The notes: generated by a model from the letters alone, not told the origin. A stretch of 64,000 bases of DNA from Photobacterium sp. DA100 (GCF_029223585.1 NZ_CP119423.1:558001-622000); one strand, 5' to 3'; numbered from the stretch's first letter, positions 21,401-30,532 are shown. A program made the numbers and translations.

Positions 21401-22036
21401 CCGGAAACGACCGGGAAGATCCTTGAATTGCTGCGGTTGGAAAATTACGACGAGGAATGGCTGCCGGTGTTGCAGACCATGATCCGCGATGTTCTGGCGT
21501 GCCCGCTCGATGGCGAGGCGATGCGGCTGGGCGAGATCGCACCGTCACAGCGCTTGACCGAAATGGAGTTTATGCTGCCGATCAACCTGCTGTCGGCCCC
21601 GCTGCTCAACAAGGCCATTGCCCGCCACGATAACCTGTCGGCCAAAGCCGGTGAGTTGGGTTTTGCCACGGTAAGCGGCATGCTGAAGGGCTTTATCGAT
21701 CTGGTTTTCGAGCACAATGGCCGCTACTACGTGCTGGACTGGAAGTCGAACTTCCTGGGCGAGGAGCCGAACCTGTACCGGGGAGATATGCTGGACCAGG
21801 CAATGGTCGAGCATCGCTATGATCTACAGTACCAGCTCTATGCGCTGGCCCTGCACCGCTTCCTCAAGAGCCGCAAGGCTGACTACAACTACGATGACCA
21901 CTTCGGTGGTGTCTATTACCTGTTCTTGCGGGGAGTGAAGGCGGGCAGTGATAGTGGCATCTTCCGTGCCAAGCCGTCTTTGGCCCTGCTGACCGAACTG
22001 GAGACCTTGATTGACGGAGAATCCCCAGATGCTTAA
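18422..22036 (+). CDS. recB: RecBCD exonuclease V, beta subunit RecB (helicase-nuclease)
   Basis: This 1204-residue protein (E. coli 1180) has an N-terminal UvrD-like 3'-5' helicase with Walker A EASAGTGKTF (about residues 27-36), motif Ia VVTFTEAATAELRDRI, Walker B MIDEFQDTDPLQ near residue 389 and motif VI LLYVALTRAV. The C-terminal nuclease domain carries the catalytic LDWKSNFLG near residue 1104. RecB unwinds and degrades double-strand ends and loads RecA after Chi. The 293-base gap before it (18129-18421) shows no gene and presumably holds its promoter. It overlaps recD by 8 bases, which implies coupled translation. Confidence 0.97.
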   Translation: MTQQSLLITPEPLEPMCFPLHGNRLIEASAGTGKTFTIASLYLRLLLGHGDAQTRFPRELTVDQILVVTFTEAATAELRDRIRRRIHDARLAFSRGSSDDPVIKPLLGDIGDHKAAAAILLQAERQMDEAAIFTIHGFCQRMLTQNAFESGSLFNNEFVTEESHLRAQVVADFWRRNFYPLPRSLAAEVRKLWSAPGALLPEINRFLSGAEVTVRAPQLTGSLEQVHEENLLRINHVKRLWRDSAGDLHDIIASSGVNKRSYTKTSLPKALAEVGEWADRDNTGYQLPKALDKFDQQVLRDKTSKGQPPEHPVFVAIGELLANKPNIRDPLLAHAIKECRQLLREAKQRKGWLSFDDLLTQLSAALSQDDSGLLASRIRHLFPVAMIDEFQDTDPLQYSIFSTIYGEQRQAPELPEGELGPCGLFMIGDPKQAIYAFRGADIFTYIQARRQVTAHYTLGTNWRSTAEMVGAVNRIFQHPERPFIYDEDITFLPVAHSPKAQGRGWQLDGMQQPAMCFWHQEAEEPTKKGDYQQVMAEATTAEIQKILTMSQQGKAVLVDGEQTRPIHASDISVLVRTGSEAALIRRTLADQGIASVYLSNRDSVFACTEAADLLRFLQAVLTPEDDRNMRAALASSLFGLTAQALDAMNTSESVWEQYVSEFRAYRKLWQTRGVLPMLRHMLAQRKIPETLLSQNGGERRLTDILHIGELLQQASQTLDSDHGLLRWLAEHIEAPNGNADEQQLRLESDRNLVQIVTIHKSKGLEYDIVFLPFVCSYREANTALFHDDQSQQSVLDIAASEESMELAEKERLAEDLRLLYVALTRAVYGCYIGMSPIRNGLSRKEPTGLHRSAIGWLVQNAKEGGLAELASALAALASQSEAVTVLPPPPLPDTPWVPGEEDKPQLSASVFDKEIDRSWWITSYSGLIKQGHSHHDASFELPGFDTDSSGDEAQGDEGVEPALTIYTFPKGARPGTFLHTLFEEIEFTAPVDSPETTGKILELLRLENYDEEWLPVLQTMIRDVLACPLDGEAMRLGEIAPSQRLTEMEFMLPINLLSAPLLNKAIARHDNLSAKAGELGFATVSGMLKGFIDLVFEHNGRYYVLDWKSNFLGEEPNLYRGDMLDQAMVEHRYDLQYQLYALALHRFLKSRKADYNYDDHFGGVYYLFLRGVKAGSDSGIFRAKPSLALLTELETLIDGESPDA

Positions 22037-24107
22037 TCGCCTTGAAGTCCTTGTTCGCCAGGGCTACCTACGCCCGCTGGACCACCAGTTTGCCAAATTT
22101 GTTGCCCAGGGAGGCAATCACTCGGCTGAGCCGCTGGTCGCCCTGGTTGCGGCGCTGGCGAGTTATGAACTGGGCCAGGGCCATGTCTGTGTGCGAGTGC
22201 CAGAGGTTGATCCTGCGCGGTTGTTTGGCCTGCCCGCCAAACTTAGCCTGCCGTTGGCCGACGGGTTGCCCGAGCCGCAATTATGGCTGGCGGAGCTGGC
22301 ACAGTCCGAGGCCGTCTCGGATGGCAGCAGGCCCACCCCGCTGGTGATGGATGGCGATCGGATCTACCTCAATCGCTATTGGCAGTTCGAGCAACAGGTC
22401 GCGGAGCAGTTGCGCCTGCGGGCGCAAAGCGGCGAAGATGGCTTGCAGCCCGAGCTGATGGCGGCCAAGCTCGATGAACTGTTTGCCCGCGATTACCGCT
22501 ACCTGTTTGCCGCCCTGCAGCAGCTGGCACAAGCCGGAGGGACCGCACAGGATAGGCAGCGTGAAGTCTGTGACAAGCTGGATGTCGTCCAACCTGAAAT
22601 GCTGGACTGGCCGGCGGTTGATGCCGTCCTCCTGTCGGCTGGGAGCGCTGAAGAGCTCGCGCCGCTGGACACCCTGGTGCCGGCCGGCAGCTGCCTCAAC
22701 TGGCAGAAGGTGGCCGCTGCGGTCGCGCTGACCCGCCAGTTTGCGGTGATTTCCGGCGGCCCCGGTACCGGCAAAACCACCACGGTGGCCAAGTTGCTGG
22801 CGGCCCTGGTGACCCAGGCGATCCAGCGTGACGAGCGCGATGAACAGGGTGCCCTGCAGCTGCCGGATATCAAGCTGGTGGCACCGACCGGTAAGGCGGC
22901 GGCCAGGCTGACCGAATCGATTGGCTCGGCGGTGGACTCGTTAGCCGTCGACGAGGTGGTGAAAAGCAACATTCCGACCCAGTCGAGCACCATACACCGT
23001 CTGCTCGGGGCGATCCCCAACCGGGTCGCCTTCCGCCATAACCGCGACAACCCGCTGCACTTGGATGTACTGGTGGTGGACGAGGCCTCGATGGTCGACT
23101 TGCCGATGATGGCCCGCCTGCTCGATGCTTTGCCAGCCCACGCCAAGCTGATCCTGCTCGGTGATCGGGATCAGCTGGCATCGGTCGAGGCGGGCGCAGT
23201 ACTGGGCGATATCTGTGCTTTTGCCGAACAAGGCTACACCCCGGCTCAAAGCCAGTTGCTCGGCCAGTTGACCGGGTTTGGCTTTCAGCAAGCGCATGCC
23301 GCCCCGTCGGCGATTGCCGATAGCTTGTGTATGCTGCAAAAGAGCTACCGTTTCCACGCCCAGTCGGGGATCGGCCAGCTGGCCAAGGCGATCAACAGCG
23401 GCAAGCCGTATCGGGTTGAGCAGGTTTGGCAGCAGGGCTTTCGTGATATCCAGCTCTATCCGCTAGGGGCCGAGGCCTACCAGGCAATGATCACCAATGT
23501 GGTCAGCTTCTACAGTGATTACCTCGAGGCGATCGACGCGGGTAAGACTCCGGGCGAAGTGCTCAAGGCATTTGCCCAGGTCCGTTTGCTGTGCGCGGTG
23601 CGGGAAGGTGATTTCGGTGTCGCGGGGCTGAACCAGCGCATCGAGCGGGCCCTGGCACGCAAGGGCAAGATTGCCCCGGGCGAAGAGACCTGGTATGTCG
23701 GCAGGCCAGTTATGATCAGCCAGAATGACCATGGCTTGGGGCTTTACAACGGGGATATCGGTATCGCGATGCACGACCGCGAGGCCGATCCGCTGACGGG
23801 CAACCGGGTGCTCAGGGTATACTTCGAGATGCCTGACGGCACTATCCGCGGCGTACTGCCGAGCCGACTGCCCGAGCACGAGACTGTCTACGCCATGACC
23901 ATCCATAAATCGCAGGGCTCGGAGTTTGCCGACACCCTGATGGTACTGCCGCCTGACTTCAGCCCGATACTGACCCGCGAGCTGGTGTATACCGGGGTGA
24001 CGAGGGCCAAGTCCAAGCTGTACATGTTTGCCACCAAGGATGTGCTCAGCCGCTCCGTGACCATGCGGACAGAGCGGGCGAGCGGCTTGGCGAGCTTGTT
24101 ATCGTAA
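22029..24107 (+). CDS. recD: RecBCD exonuclease V, alpha subunit RecD (5'-3' helicase)
   Basis: This 692-residue protein (E. coli 608) has Walker A GGPGTGKTTT near residue 243, Walker B VVDEASMVDLPMM, motif III LLGDRDQLASVEAG and the C-terminal YTGVTRAKSKL. It is the fast 5'-3' helicase of RecBCD. I choose the ATG at 22029, 9 bases after GGAGA and inside the recB stop region, over an in-frame TTG at 22011. The extra length compared with E. coli lies partly in the N-terminal region before the Walker motif and in an insert after motif III. Confidence 0.96.
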   Translation: MLNRLEVLVRQGYLRPLDHQFAKFVAQGGNHSAEPLVALVAALASYELGQGHVCVRVPEVDPARLFGLPAKLSLPLADGLPEPQLWLAELAQSEAVSDGSRPTPLVMDGDRIYLNRYWQFEQQVAEQLRLRAQSGEDGLQPELMAAKLDELFARDYRYLFAALQQLAQAGGTAQDRQREVCDKLDVVQPEMLDWPAVDAVLLSAGSAEELAPLDTLVPAGSCLNWQKVAAAVALTRQFAVISGGPGTGKTTTVAKLLAALVTQAIQRDERDEQGALQLPDIKLVAPTGKAAARLTESIGSAVDSLAVDEVVKSNIPTQSSTIHRLLGAIPNRVAFRHNRDNPLHLDVLVVDEASMVDLPMMARLLDALPAHAKLILLGDRDQLASVEAGAVLGDICAFAEQGYTPAQSQLLGQLTGFGFQQAHAAPSAIADSLCMLQKSYRFHAQSGIGQLAKAINSGKPYRVEQVWQQGFRDIQLYPLGAEAYQAMITNVVSFYSDYLEAIDAGKTPGEVLKAFAQVRLLCAVREGDFGVAGLNQRIERALARKGKIAPGEETWYVGRPVMISQNDHGLGLYNGDIGIAMHDREADPLTGNRVLRVYFEMPDGTIRGVLPSRLPEHETVYAMTIHKSQGSEFADTLMVLPPDFSPILTRELVYTGVTRAKSKLYMFATKDVLSRSVTMRTERASGLASLLS

Positions 24108-24176
24108 GCTGACATGACAGCAGAATGACAAATCAGTTTTGAGTGGCTACTGAGGTCGGTTGGAAGCGATTATCGC

Positions 24177-25502
24177 CTACAAGTCGAGGATCAGAATCTT
24201 GGAACGGCGCTGGAAGTTGTACAGCGCCTTTTTTGCCACCGGCAAACTGTCGACACTGGACTCGCTGAAGCCCTGCTCGCGGAACCAGTGCAGGCTGCGG
24301 GTGGTGAGGACAAACAAGTGGGCCAGCCCCATCCGCTTGGCCTGCAGTTTGAGCTGGCTCAGCAGCAAGGCACCGCGGTCGCCGTCGCGGAAGTCACGGT
24401 GGACGGCGACACAGGCCATTTCGGCCATCCGTTCGTCCGGGAACGGGTAGAGGGCGGCACAGCCGATGATCAGCCCGTCGCGTTCGATAATGGTAAACTG
24501 CTCTACTTCCTGCTCGAGCTGCTCTCGCGAGCGGCGGACCAGGATCCCGTCTTGCTCCAGCGGCCGGATCAGCTCTAGGATCCCGCCGATATCGTCAATC
24601 GTGGCCTGGCGGACCTGCTCGGCGCTCTCCATCACGATTTGGGTGCCGATACCATCGAGTGAAAACAGCTCCTGGATCAACGCGCCATCTTCTTTGTAGC
24701 TGATCAGGTGGCTGCGGGGAACCCCGGCCCGGCAGGCCGTGATGGCACCACGGAGGAAGCGGCCGGTGCCGCGCTCTTGCTGTTGCAGTTCGATCAGGCG
24801 TTGCAGGGCGTACTCGGCCTCGATCGGCAGCATTTCAGAAACAACCCCTCCCTCGGCGTCGAGCACCCCTTGCTCGGAGCAAAAGCCAATCAGCTTGTCG
24901 GCATTGAGCTTGATGGCCAGCTGGGTCGCAATTTCTTCCGAGGTCAGGTTGAAACACTCACCGGTGACCGAGCTGGCTATCGGGCCCAGCAGGACAATGG
25001 CACGCTGGTCGAGCTGGCGGTGGATGGCCTCGGTATCTATCCGCCGGATCCGCCCGCTATGGGCATAATCCACCCCGTCATCAACCCCCAGCGGCTGGGC
25101 AATGACGAAATTGCCGCTGACGATGTTAATCTGTGAGCCGGCCATCGGGGTATTATTCAGCCCCATTGAAAACCTGGCCGTAATATCCAGCTGCAGCTGC
25201 CCCGCCGCTTGCTTGGCGATTTCCAGGGCCCGCTCGTCCGTGACCCGGATCCCTTTGTGATAGGGGGTCTTGTAATTCATCTGCTTGGCCAGGCCGGAGA
25301 TCTGCGGCCTGGCGCCATATACCATCACGATGCGCAGCCCGAGGCTGTTGAGCAGGGCGATATCATTGACGATATGGGGAAAGTTTTCATGGGCGATGGC
25401 TTCCCCGCCGACCATGATGACAATGGTTTTGCCAATGTGGGCGTTGAGGTATGGGGCCGACTGGCGGAACCCTTTGACCAAGGCGGTACTTCTGAACTTC
25501 AC
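24177..25502 (-). CDS. argA: N-acetylglutamate synthase
   Basis: This 441-residue protein (E. coli 443) has an N-terminal amino-acid-kinase-like domain ([18 protein letters not shown]) that binds arginine in the family, and a C-terminal GNAT acetyltransferase domain with the acetyl-CoA loop [15 protein letters not shown] and the tail LHWFREQGF. It makes N-acetylglutamate from glutamate and acetyl-CoA, the first step of arginine synthesis. The start is GTG at 25502 with AAGGA upstream. It converges with recD and lies next to recBCD as in enterics. A near-consensus ARG box lies about 95 bases before the start. Confidence 0.96.
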   Translation of the reverse strand: MKFRSTALVKGFRQSAPYLNAHIGKTIVIMVGGEAIAHENFPHIVNDIALLNSLGLRIVMVYGARPQISGLAKQMNYKTPYHKGIRVTDERALEIAKQAAGQLQLDITARFSMGLNNTPMAGSQINIVSGNFVIAQPLGVDDGVDYAHSGRIRRIDTEAIHRQLDQRAIVLLGPIASSVTGECFNLTSEEIATQLAIKLNADKLIGFCSEQGVLDAEGGVVSEMLPIEAEYALQRLIELQQQERGTGRFLRGAITACRAGVPRSHLISYKEDGALIQELFSLDGIGTQIVMESAEQVRQATIDDIGGILELIRPLEQDGILVRRSREQLEQEVEQFTIIERDGLIIGCAALYPFPDERMAEMACVAVHRDFRDGDRGALLLSQLKLQAKRMGLAHLFVLTTRSLHWFREQGFSESSVDSLPVAKKALYNFQRRSKILILDL

Positions 25503-25596
25503 GGCTGGCTTTCCTTGTAGCTGTGTTGCCGGCTGGGCAATGAACGTACGAAATGACGAGGTAATAGTGATGTTATTGATGATTATGCGTTTTGTG

Positions 25597-25610
25597 TCAA
25601 TAAAAATTCA
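25597..25610 (-). promoter_or_regulatory. Candidate ARG box (ArgR operator) of argA
   Basis: On the minus strand the sequence is TGAATTTTTATTGA. Against the ArgR half-site pair TGAATwwwwATTCA it has one mismatch in 14. The position, just upstream of argA, is right for arginine repression. A second adjacent box, usual for ArgR, is not clear. Confidence 0.5.
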
Positions 25611-25751
25611 ATCTAGGGGGGCGATTACTTCGTAACGCCCGGGTGATTTTTGGGGAGAAGATCCCGTTATTTATCTTGGCCAATAGATAACTGCCGAAAA
25701 TGGTTGGCATTAAGTTATATTGGCGGGGAAAAGCGCTATGTTTGAAGAGTT

Positions 25752-26153
25752 ATGACCATTAAGCAAAAAACATCCTTGTTCACCCATCGCCGGATCAGTT
25801 CGGCCATGGCTATTGCCGCAACCGGCGCGGTGGCACTGGGGCTACTCCTGGCAGGCCTGTTTGATAATGCGGTAGCGCAAGAGAACAACTTGCCCAATAT
25901 CTACGGGGTGTGGGTCGAGCAGGATGTCGCCCCTTATGCCGCCGATCGGTTTGAAATCCGACCGGAGGGTGTGTTTGTCGGTGGCCGCCAGGTCAATACC
26001 CAGTATCAATGGGATGGCAGCAAGCTGGAATACCTGAAGGGCGAGACGCGCTATTCTTATTCTTTTGTCTCCGGCCGGCTAATTCGCCAGAGCCCGGCGC
26101 ACTATACTTCTTCTTTTGCTCGCCAGACCCTTCTAATCGAACAAACCCATTAG
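25752..26153 (+). CDS. Membrane-anchored hypothetical protein, DUF2850-like
   Basis: This 133-residue protein has one N-terminal hydrophobic segment (about residues 18-42, ending AVAQE), either a membrane anchor or an uncleaved signal. The rest forms a small domain starting NIYGVWVEQDVAPYAADRFE, which I associate with the Vibrionaceae DUF2850 family. The exported domain looks beta-rich. The function is unknown. The start ATG follows GAAGAG. The gene is divergent from argA and overlaps the stop of the next, opposite-strand gene. Confidence 0.6.
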   Translation: MTIKQKTSLFTHRRISSAMAIAATGAVALGLLLAGLFDNAVAQENNLPNIYGVWVEQDVAPYAADRFEIRPEGVFVGGRQVNTQYQWDGSKLEYLKGETRYSYSFVSGRLIRQSPAHYTSSFARQTLLIEQTH

Positions 26154-26383
26154 TTGATTGCCGCTTTGGGCAACTCCCGCAGCAACTGGTTGACCGGGAT
26201 TTGCCTGAGCGCAACTTGCCTCATGATATCTGCGGTAGCAGGACTTCCGCCCAAACAGCGTTGGATAGCCGCATTGATTTGCTGGGGGGGATTGCCCTCG
26301 CTGACCAGGTTCCGTATCCATTGGTATTCAATTGAATTGATGTTCAAGAGTGTGTCTTTACCGACTTTGAGAGGTGGGTGCAT
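26150..26383 (-). CDS. Small cytosolic protein of unknown function
   Basis: This 77-residue protein has no signal or membrane segment. The sequence reads as a helical domain (INSIEYQWIRNLVSEGNPPQ, then QINAAIQRCLGGSPATADIM). I do not recognise the family. A ribosome site AAGGA stands 8 bases before the ATG at 26383, which favours a real gene. Its stop codon overlaps that of the DUF2850-like gene on the other strand, so the two transcripts converge with no terminator between them. Confidence 0.5.
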   Translation of the reverse strand: MHPPLKVGKDTLLNINSIEYQWIRNLVSEGNPPQQINAAIQRCLGGSPATADIMRQVALRQIPVNQLLRELPKAAIN

Positions 26384-26633
26384 ATGGCGCTTCCTTGCTG
26401 TTTAAAATGACGTTTTTGTTACGTTTTTATTAGTTACATGACTACTGTGACACAAATATGACAGGTGTGGCATATGGGTGCGGAATGCGAGGCAATTCAG
26501 ACAAATTGCTGACACAGGTAGGAAAAAGATCAGGAAAAATAGTTGCTGGGAGTAACCACTGGTAGGCGGGAGTGCCGCAGTTGGTTACACTGATGAAAAA
26601 TTGGATTCCAAACAAGACAATATAGGATTCACG

Positions 26634-27722
26634 GTGTTTCGAAAAGCAACGATTGCTCTGTTAATTATGGGTTTGGTGGGATGCGCCAAGCCAACTGATC
26701 GTGGTCAGCAATACCTGGACGGGGAATTTGATCAGGTACTCAACCAGGTTGAGGTTGTGGCGTCGGATAAGCCGAAAGACTTTAGCCGCTTTTCGGCGCA
26801 GATGGAGAAAGTGATTGAGCGCTCTCCGTCGATGGCGGGAACGTATCAGGCGCTTTACCGTCAGGTAGAGAGCTGGGTAGCAAATGGCGGCGAGCTGTCC
26901 GAGCTTGGCAACTACGGTATTGAAGTTGCTCAGATGGGGGGCGGCGACGGTTACGGCAACGTCATGTTTACCGGATATTTCTCTCCAGTGATCGAGTTGC
27001 GCCATCAGCCGGATGAGGTATACCGCTACCCGGTGTACGGCATGCCTGAGTGTAATGGCCAATGCCCGAGCCGGGCCGAAATCTATGCCGGGGCTCTTGA
27101 TGGCAAAGGACTGGAGCTGGGTTACAGTGCCTCGATGCTTGATCTGTTCATGATGGAAGTGCAGGGCAGTGGCTTTGTCCACTTCGATGATAACGACGAG
27201 CTGCAATATTTCGCCTACAGGGGCAAGAACGGCCACCGCTACGTCAGTATTGGCCGTATCCTCATCGAACGTGGCGAAGTGCCGCGTGAGAAGATGTCGC
27301 TTAAGGCGATTGATGAGTGGGTAAACCAGCAGGACGAGGAGACGGTGCGCGAGCTGCTGGAGCAGAACCCGTCATATGTGTTCTTCAAGCCGCAGGACAA
27401 CCTGGATGTGATGGGAACGGCGGGTATTCCGCTGCAGGCCTATGCGTCGGTTGCGGCCGACCGTGATTACCTGCCGATGGGCAGTGTGTTACTGGCAGAG
27501 GTTCCCCAGCTTGACGAGGCCGGAAAGTGGAATGGCCAGCATGTGCTTAAATTACTAATGGCACTGGATACCGGCGGTGCGGTGAAGAAAAACCATCTTG
27601 ACTTGTACCATGGCATGGGTGCCCAGGCCGGCGTGGACGCCGGCCATTACAAGCACTTTGGCCGAGTGTGGAAGCTGGGCCTCCAGGGCTCGAAAACCGA
27701 GCAGCCTTGGCTGACCCAGTAA
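26634..27722 (+). CDS. mltA: Membrane-bound lytic murein transglycosylase A (lipoprotein)
   Basis: This 362-residue protein (E. coli 365) starts at a GTG preceded by AGGA at the right distance, which gives the lipoprotein signal MFRKATIALLIMGLVGC. MltA sits on the inner face of the outer membrane and cleaves peptidoglycan glycan strands, leaving 1,6-anhydro ends. Recognised blocks are FTGYFSPVIEL, MEVQGSGFVHF, QNPSYVFF and ALDTGGAV; the Asp in the last corresponds to the catalytic acid of the family. It is monocistronic and ends in a strong terminator. Confidence 0.95.
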   Translation: MFRKATIALLIMGLVGCAKPTDRGQQYLDGEFDQVLNQVEVVASDKPKDFSRFSAQMEKVIERSPSMAGTYQALYRQVESWVANGGELSELGNYGIEVAQMGGGDGYGNVMFTGYFSPVIELRHQPDEVYRYPVYGMPECNGQCPSRAEIYAGALDGKGLELGYSASMLDLFMMEVQGSGFVHFDDNDELQYFAYRGKNGHRYVSIGRILIERGEVPREKMSLKAIDEWVNQQDEETVRELLEQNPSYVFFKPQDNLDVMGTAGIPLQAYASVAADRDYLPMGSVLLAEVPQLDEAGKWNGQHVLKLLMALDTGGAVKKNHLDLYHGMGAQAGVDAGHYKHFGRVWKLGLQGSKTEQPWLTQ

Positions 27723-27755
27723 ATAGATATCAACCGGTTGACTGGACAATTTCCC

Positions 27756-27787
27756 AAAGAGTGCGTATAAATCGCACTCTTTCTTTA
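27756..27787 (+). terminator. Terminator of mltA
   Basis: The perfect 10-bp stem AAAGAGTGCG / CGCACTCTTT, loop TATAAAT, is followed by CTTTA. Confidence 0.7.
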
Positions 27788-27815
27788 TGAATGTGTGAAT
27801 CAGCGCGGAAAAGCC

Positions 27816-28628
27816 ATGCGAGAACTAGATACCCCAGCATCAGACAATTACAACCAGCGTTTCGGCGGGACCCGCCGCCTGTATGGTAACAGCGAAGTGG
27901 AAATCTTCCGTGCCGCGCATGTGTGCGTAATTGGTATTGGCGGTGTGGGCTCATGGGCTGCAGAGGCACTGGCGCGTTCAGGGATTGGGGAGTTGACCCT
28001 GATTGATATGGATGATGTCTGTGTCACCAATATCAACCGTCAGATCCATGCGATGTCAGGCACGGTTGGGCAAAGCAAGATCGAGGTCATGGCCGAGCGT
28101 ATCAAGCTGATCAACCCTGAGTGCAAGGTCAACCTGATCGATGACTTTATTACCCCGGAGAATGTGGCGCAGTACATCGACGGACGCTACGACTATGTGT
28201 TGGATGCGATCGATAGCATGAAGCCGAAAGCGGCATTGCTGGCCTACTGCAAAAGCAACAAGCTGAAAGTGATCACCACCGGTGGCGCGGGCGGTCAGAT
28301 CGATCCGACCCAGATCCAGATCGCGGACTTGACCAAGACCATCCAGGATCCGCTGGCAAAGAAGCTGCGCGATACCCTGCGCCGTCACCACAACTTCCCG
28401 AAAAACCCTAAGCGCAAGTTCGGTATTGACTGTGTCTTCTCCACCGAACAGCTGAAGTACCCACAGGCTGATGGCTCGGTGTGTGGTGTGAAATCGACGG
28501 CTGAAGGTCCGAAGCGAATGGATTGCGCCAGCGGTTTCGGTGCTGCGACCATGGTGACCGCAACCTTTGGTTTTGTTGCTGTCTCTCGTATTTTGCAGAA
28601 ACTGGTCGATAAGCACCTGCAGAAATAA
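27816..28628 (+). CDS. tcdA: tRNA threonylcarbamoyladenosine dehydratase (CsdL)
   Basis: This 270-residue E1-like protein (E. coli 268) has the ATP-binding loop GIGGVGSWAAEALARSGIGE (about residues 36-55) followed by LTLIDMDD and NRQIHA. TcdA uses ATP to close t6A37 of tRNA into the cyclic ct6A form and works with the CsdA-CsdE sulfur-relay pair, whose genes lie next to it on the other strand. I choose the ATG at 27816 after GGAAAA over an in-frame GTG at 27795. A C-terminal hydrophobic helix (TMVTATFGFVAVSRI) matches the family. Confidence 0.95.
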   Translation: MRELDTPASDNYNQRFGGTRRLYGNSEVEIFRAAHVCVIGIGGVGSWAAEALARSGIGELTLIDMDDVCVTNINRQIHAMSGTVGQSKIEVMAERIKLINPECKVNLIDDFITPENVAQYIDGRYDYVLDAIDSMKPKAALLAYCKSNKLKVITTGGAGGQIDPTQIQIADLTKTIQDPLAKKLRDTLRRHHNFPKNPKRKFGIDCVFSTEQLKYPQADGSVCGVKSTAEGPKRMDCASGFGAATMVTATFGFVAVSRILQKLVDKHLQK

Positions 28629-28654
28629 AGTATTCGGGCCGCATCAGATGAAAG

Positions 28655-28681
28655 AAAAGCGAGGCTTAGCCTCGCTTTTTT
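28655..28681. terminator. Bidirectional terminator between tcdA and csdE
   Basis: The 11-bp stem AAAAGCGAGGC / GCCTCGCTTTT, loop TTA, has A and T runs flanking and can serve both converging transcripts. Confidence 0.85.
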
Positions 28682-28711
28682 GATCTTGTTAGCTTGATAT
28701 AAGGGACTGTT

Positions 28712-29143
28712 TTACCCTTCAGCCAATGCCTTGATCTGCTCCACTATCGCCTTGAGCCCGTTGCCGCGGGAGGGACTGAGGTGGGCGAGAAGGTTGAGCT
28801 GCTCGAAATAGCCGTCGATATCGAAGGCTTCGATTTGCTGGGCATTCTTGCCTTCGAAGGCGGCCAGCACCAGAGTGATCAGGCCGCGGACGATCCGCGC
28901 ATCCGAGTCGGCCACGAAATGGAAAGTCCCGTCTTCCCGCTGCTGGTGGACGAGCCAGACCTGGCTTTCACAGCCACTGACCTTGAGCTGGTCCTGCTTT
29001 AACTCTTCCGGCATCGCTGGCAGCTTCTTGCCCAGCTGGATCACGTTGCGGTAGCGGTCCTCCCAGCCGTTGGCTTGGCCCATCAATTCTATGATCGCCT
29101 CACAGGTAATCTCGGTCCCAAAAGGGTGGCTTGGCAGCGTCAT
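28712..29143 (-). CDS. csdE: Sulfur acceptor protein CsdE (SufE family)
   Basis: This 143-residue SufE-fold protein (E. coli CsdE 147) has the acceptor cysteine in VSGCESQVWL at Cys58. It receives persulfide sulfur from CsdA and stimulates its activity. Other family features are the conserved DSDARIVRGLITLV helix and the tail LSPSRGNGLKAI. It begins 8 bases after the csdA stop with GGAGAG before its ATG, so the two form one operon. Confidence 0.93.
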   Translation of the reverse strand: MTLPSHPFGTEITCEAIIELMGQANGWEDRYRNVIQLGKKLPAMPEELKQDQLKVSGCESQVWLVHQQREDGTFHFVADSDARIVRGLITLVLAAFEGKNAQQIEAFDIDGYFEQLNLLAHLSPSRGNGLKAIVEQIKALAEG

Positions 29144-29151
29144 AATCTCTC

Positions 29152-30372
29152 CTAAAGCAGGCTGCAGGCTTTGTGCAGCGCGGCAACAAATTGGTCTATA
29201 TCTTGTTGGGTATTGTACAGCGCAATAGATACCCGCAGGGTGCCGCTGACACCGAGCGCATCCATCATCGGGTGGGCGCAGTGATGCCCGGCACGAAGGG
29301 CGACACCCTGTTGGTCGAGCAAGGTGGCAATGTCCTGGTGGTGGACGCCATCCACCACGAAGGAAAACAGGCTCGCTTCAGGCTGCAGGCCGATAATGCG
29401 CAAATCCTCGATGTCCTTGATCCCTTCGATAGCGCGCTGGCGGAGGGCCTGGATGTGATGCTCGGCACCTTCCCGGTCTATCCCCTGCAGCCAGTTGATG
29501 GCCGCGGCCATGGCCAGGCTGCCTGCGACATTCGGGGTGCCGGCTTCGAATTTGCCCGGCAGGGCGGAAAAGGTGGTGCCCTCAAAGCTCACTTTCTCCA
29601 CCATCTTACCGCCGCCGTGCCATGGCGGCATGGCCTCAAGCAGTGCCCGCTTGCCATACAACACGCCGATCCCCGCCGGGGCAAAGATCTTGTGGCCTGA
29701 GAAGACATAGAAATCCGCATCGAGCGCTTGTACGTCGATGTGCTCATGGGCGACAGCCTGGGCCCCATCAACCACGACGATCGCGCCGGCGCGGTGGGCG
29801 GCCTGGATAATGGTCTCGACCGGATTGCGGGTCCCGGTCACATTGGTGACATGGGCGACAGCCACAATCTTGGTTTTCCCCGTCAAGCGCTGGGCGAATG
29901 CCTCCATATCCAGCGTGCAGTCGCTGCGCATTGGAATTTTGACCACTTTGGCCCCGGTCTGCTCGGCAACGATTTGCCAGGGAACAATATTGGCGTGGTG
30001 CTCGAGCTCGCTGACCAATATCTCATCCCCTGGCTGCAGGTTATTGCGGGCGTAGGTCTGGGCGATTAGATTGAGGGCTTCGGTCGCGCCCCGGGTCCAG
30101 ATTATTTCCTTGCTGTCGGCGGCGTTGATGAAGTGCTGAACGGTCTCTCTTGCCTGCTCGAACTGTGCCGTAGCGGACGCGGTTAGGGTATGGCTGCCGC
30201 GGTGGACATTGGCATTGTGGCCACTGTAGTACTGCCGGATTGTTTCAATGACCTCTAGCGGTTTTTGGGTTGTGGCGGCACTGTCGAGATAGACCAGTGG
30301 CTGGCCGTTGCATTCTTGGGCCAGGGCAGGAAATTGCTGGCGAATACGCTGGATATCAAATTGGGCAGTCAT
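29152..30372 (-). CDS. csdA: Cysteine desulfurase CsdA
   Basis: This 406-residue PLP enzyme (E. coli 401) has the PLP lysine in FSGHKIFAPAGIGVLYG and the catalytic cysteine in RAGHHCAHP, the short-loop form of group II (SufS/CsdA) desulfurases. It removes sulfur from cysteine and passes it to CsdE. Cofactor-binding blocks ELEHHANIVPW and VVDGAQAVAH are present. It forms an operon with csdE and lies beside tcdA, as in E. coli. The ribosome site before the ATG at 30372 is weak. Confidence 0.95.
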   Translation of the reverse strand: MTAQFDIQRIRQQFPALAQECNGQPLVYLDSAATTQKPLEVIETIRQYYSGHNANVHRGSHTLTASATAQFEQARETVQHFINAADSKEIIWTRGATEALNLIAQTYARNNLQPGDEILVSELEHHANIVPWQIVAEQTGAKVVKIPMRSDCTLDMEAFAQRLTGKTKIVAVAHVTNVTGTRNPVETIIQAAHRAGAIVVVDGAQAVAHEHIDVQALDADFYVFSGHKIFAPAGIGVLYGKRALLEAMPPWHGGGKMVEKVSFEGTTFSALPGKFEAGTPNVAGSLAMAAAINWLQGIDREGAEHHIQALRQRAIEGIKDIEDLRIIGLQPEASLFSFVVDGVHHQDIATLLDQQGVALRAGHHCAHPMMDALGVSGTLRVSIALYNTQQDIDQFVAALHKACSLL

Positions 30373-30532
30373 GGTGTGTCACATAGCAAAAAAGACAAGG
30401 GGGAGATCATGCGGTGAAAAACACATAAGGGCAAGTATTTCTCCGGTTGGTTCAATTATACCAAACTCATCACTTTTATGGCCTGTCGGCGGAGGACAAA
30501 AGGCGCGGGGGTAAGAGAGCCTGGCTGGAGGC

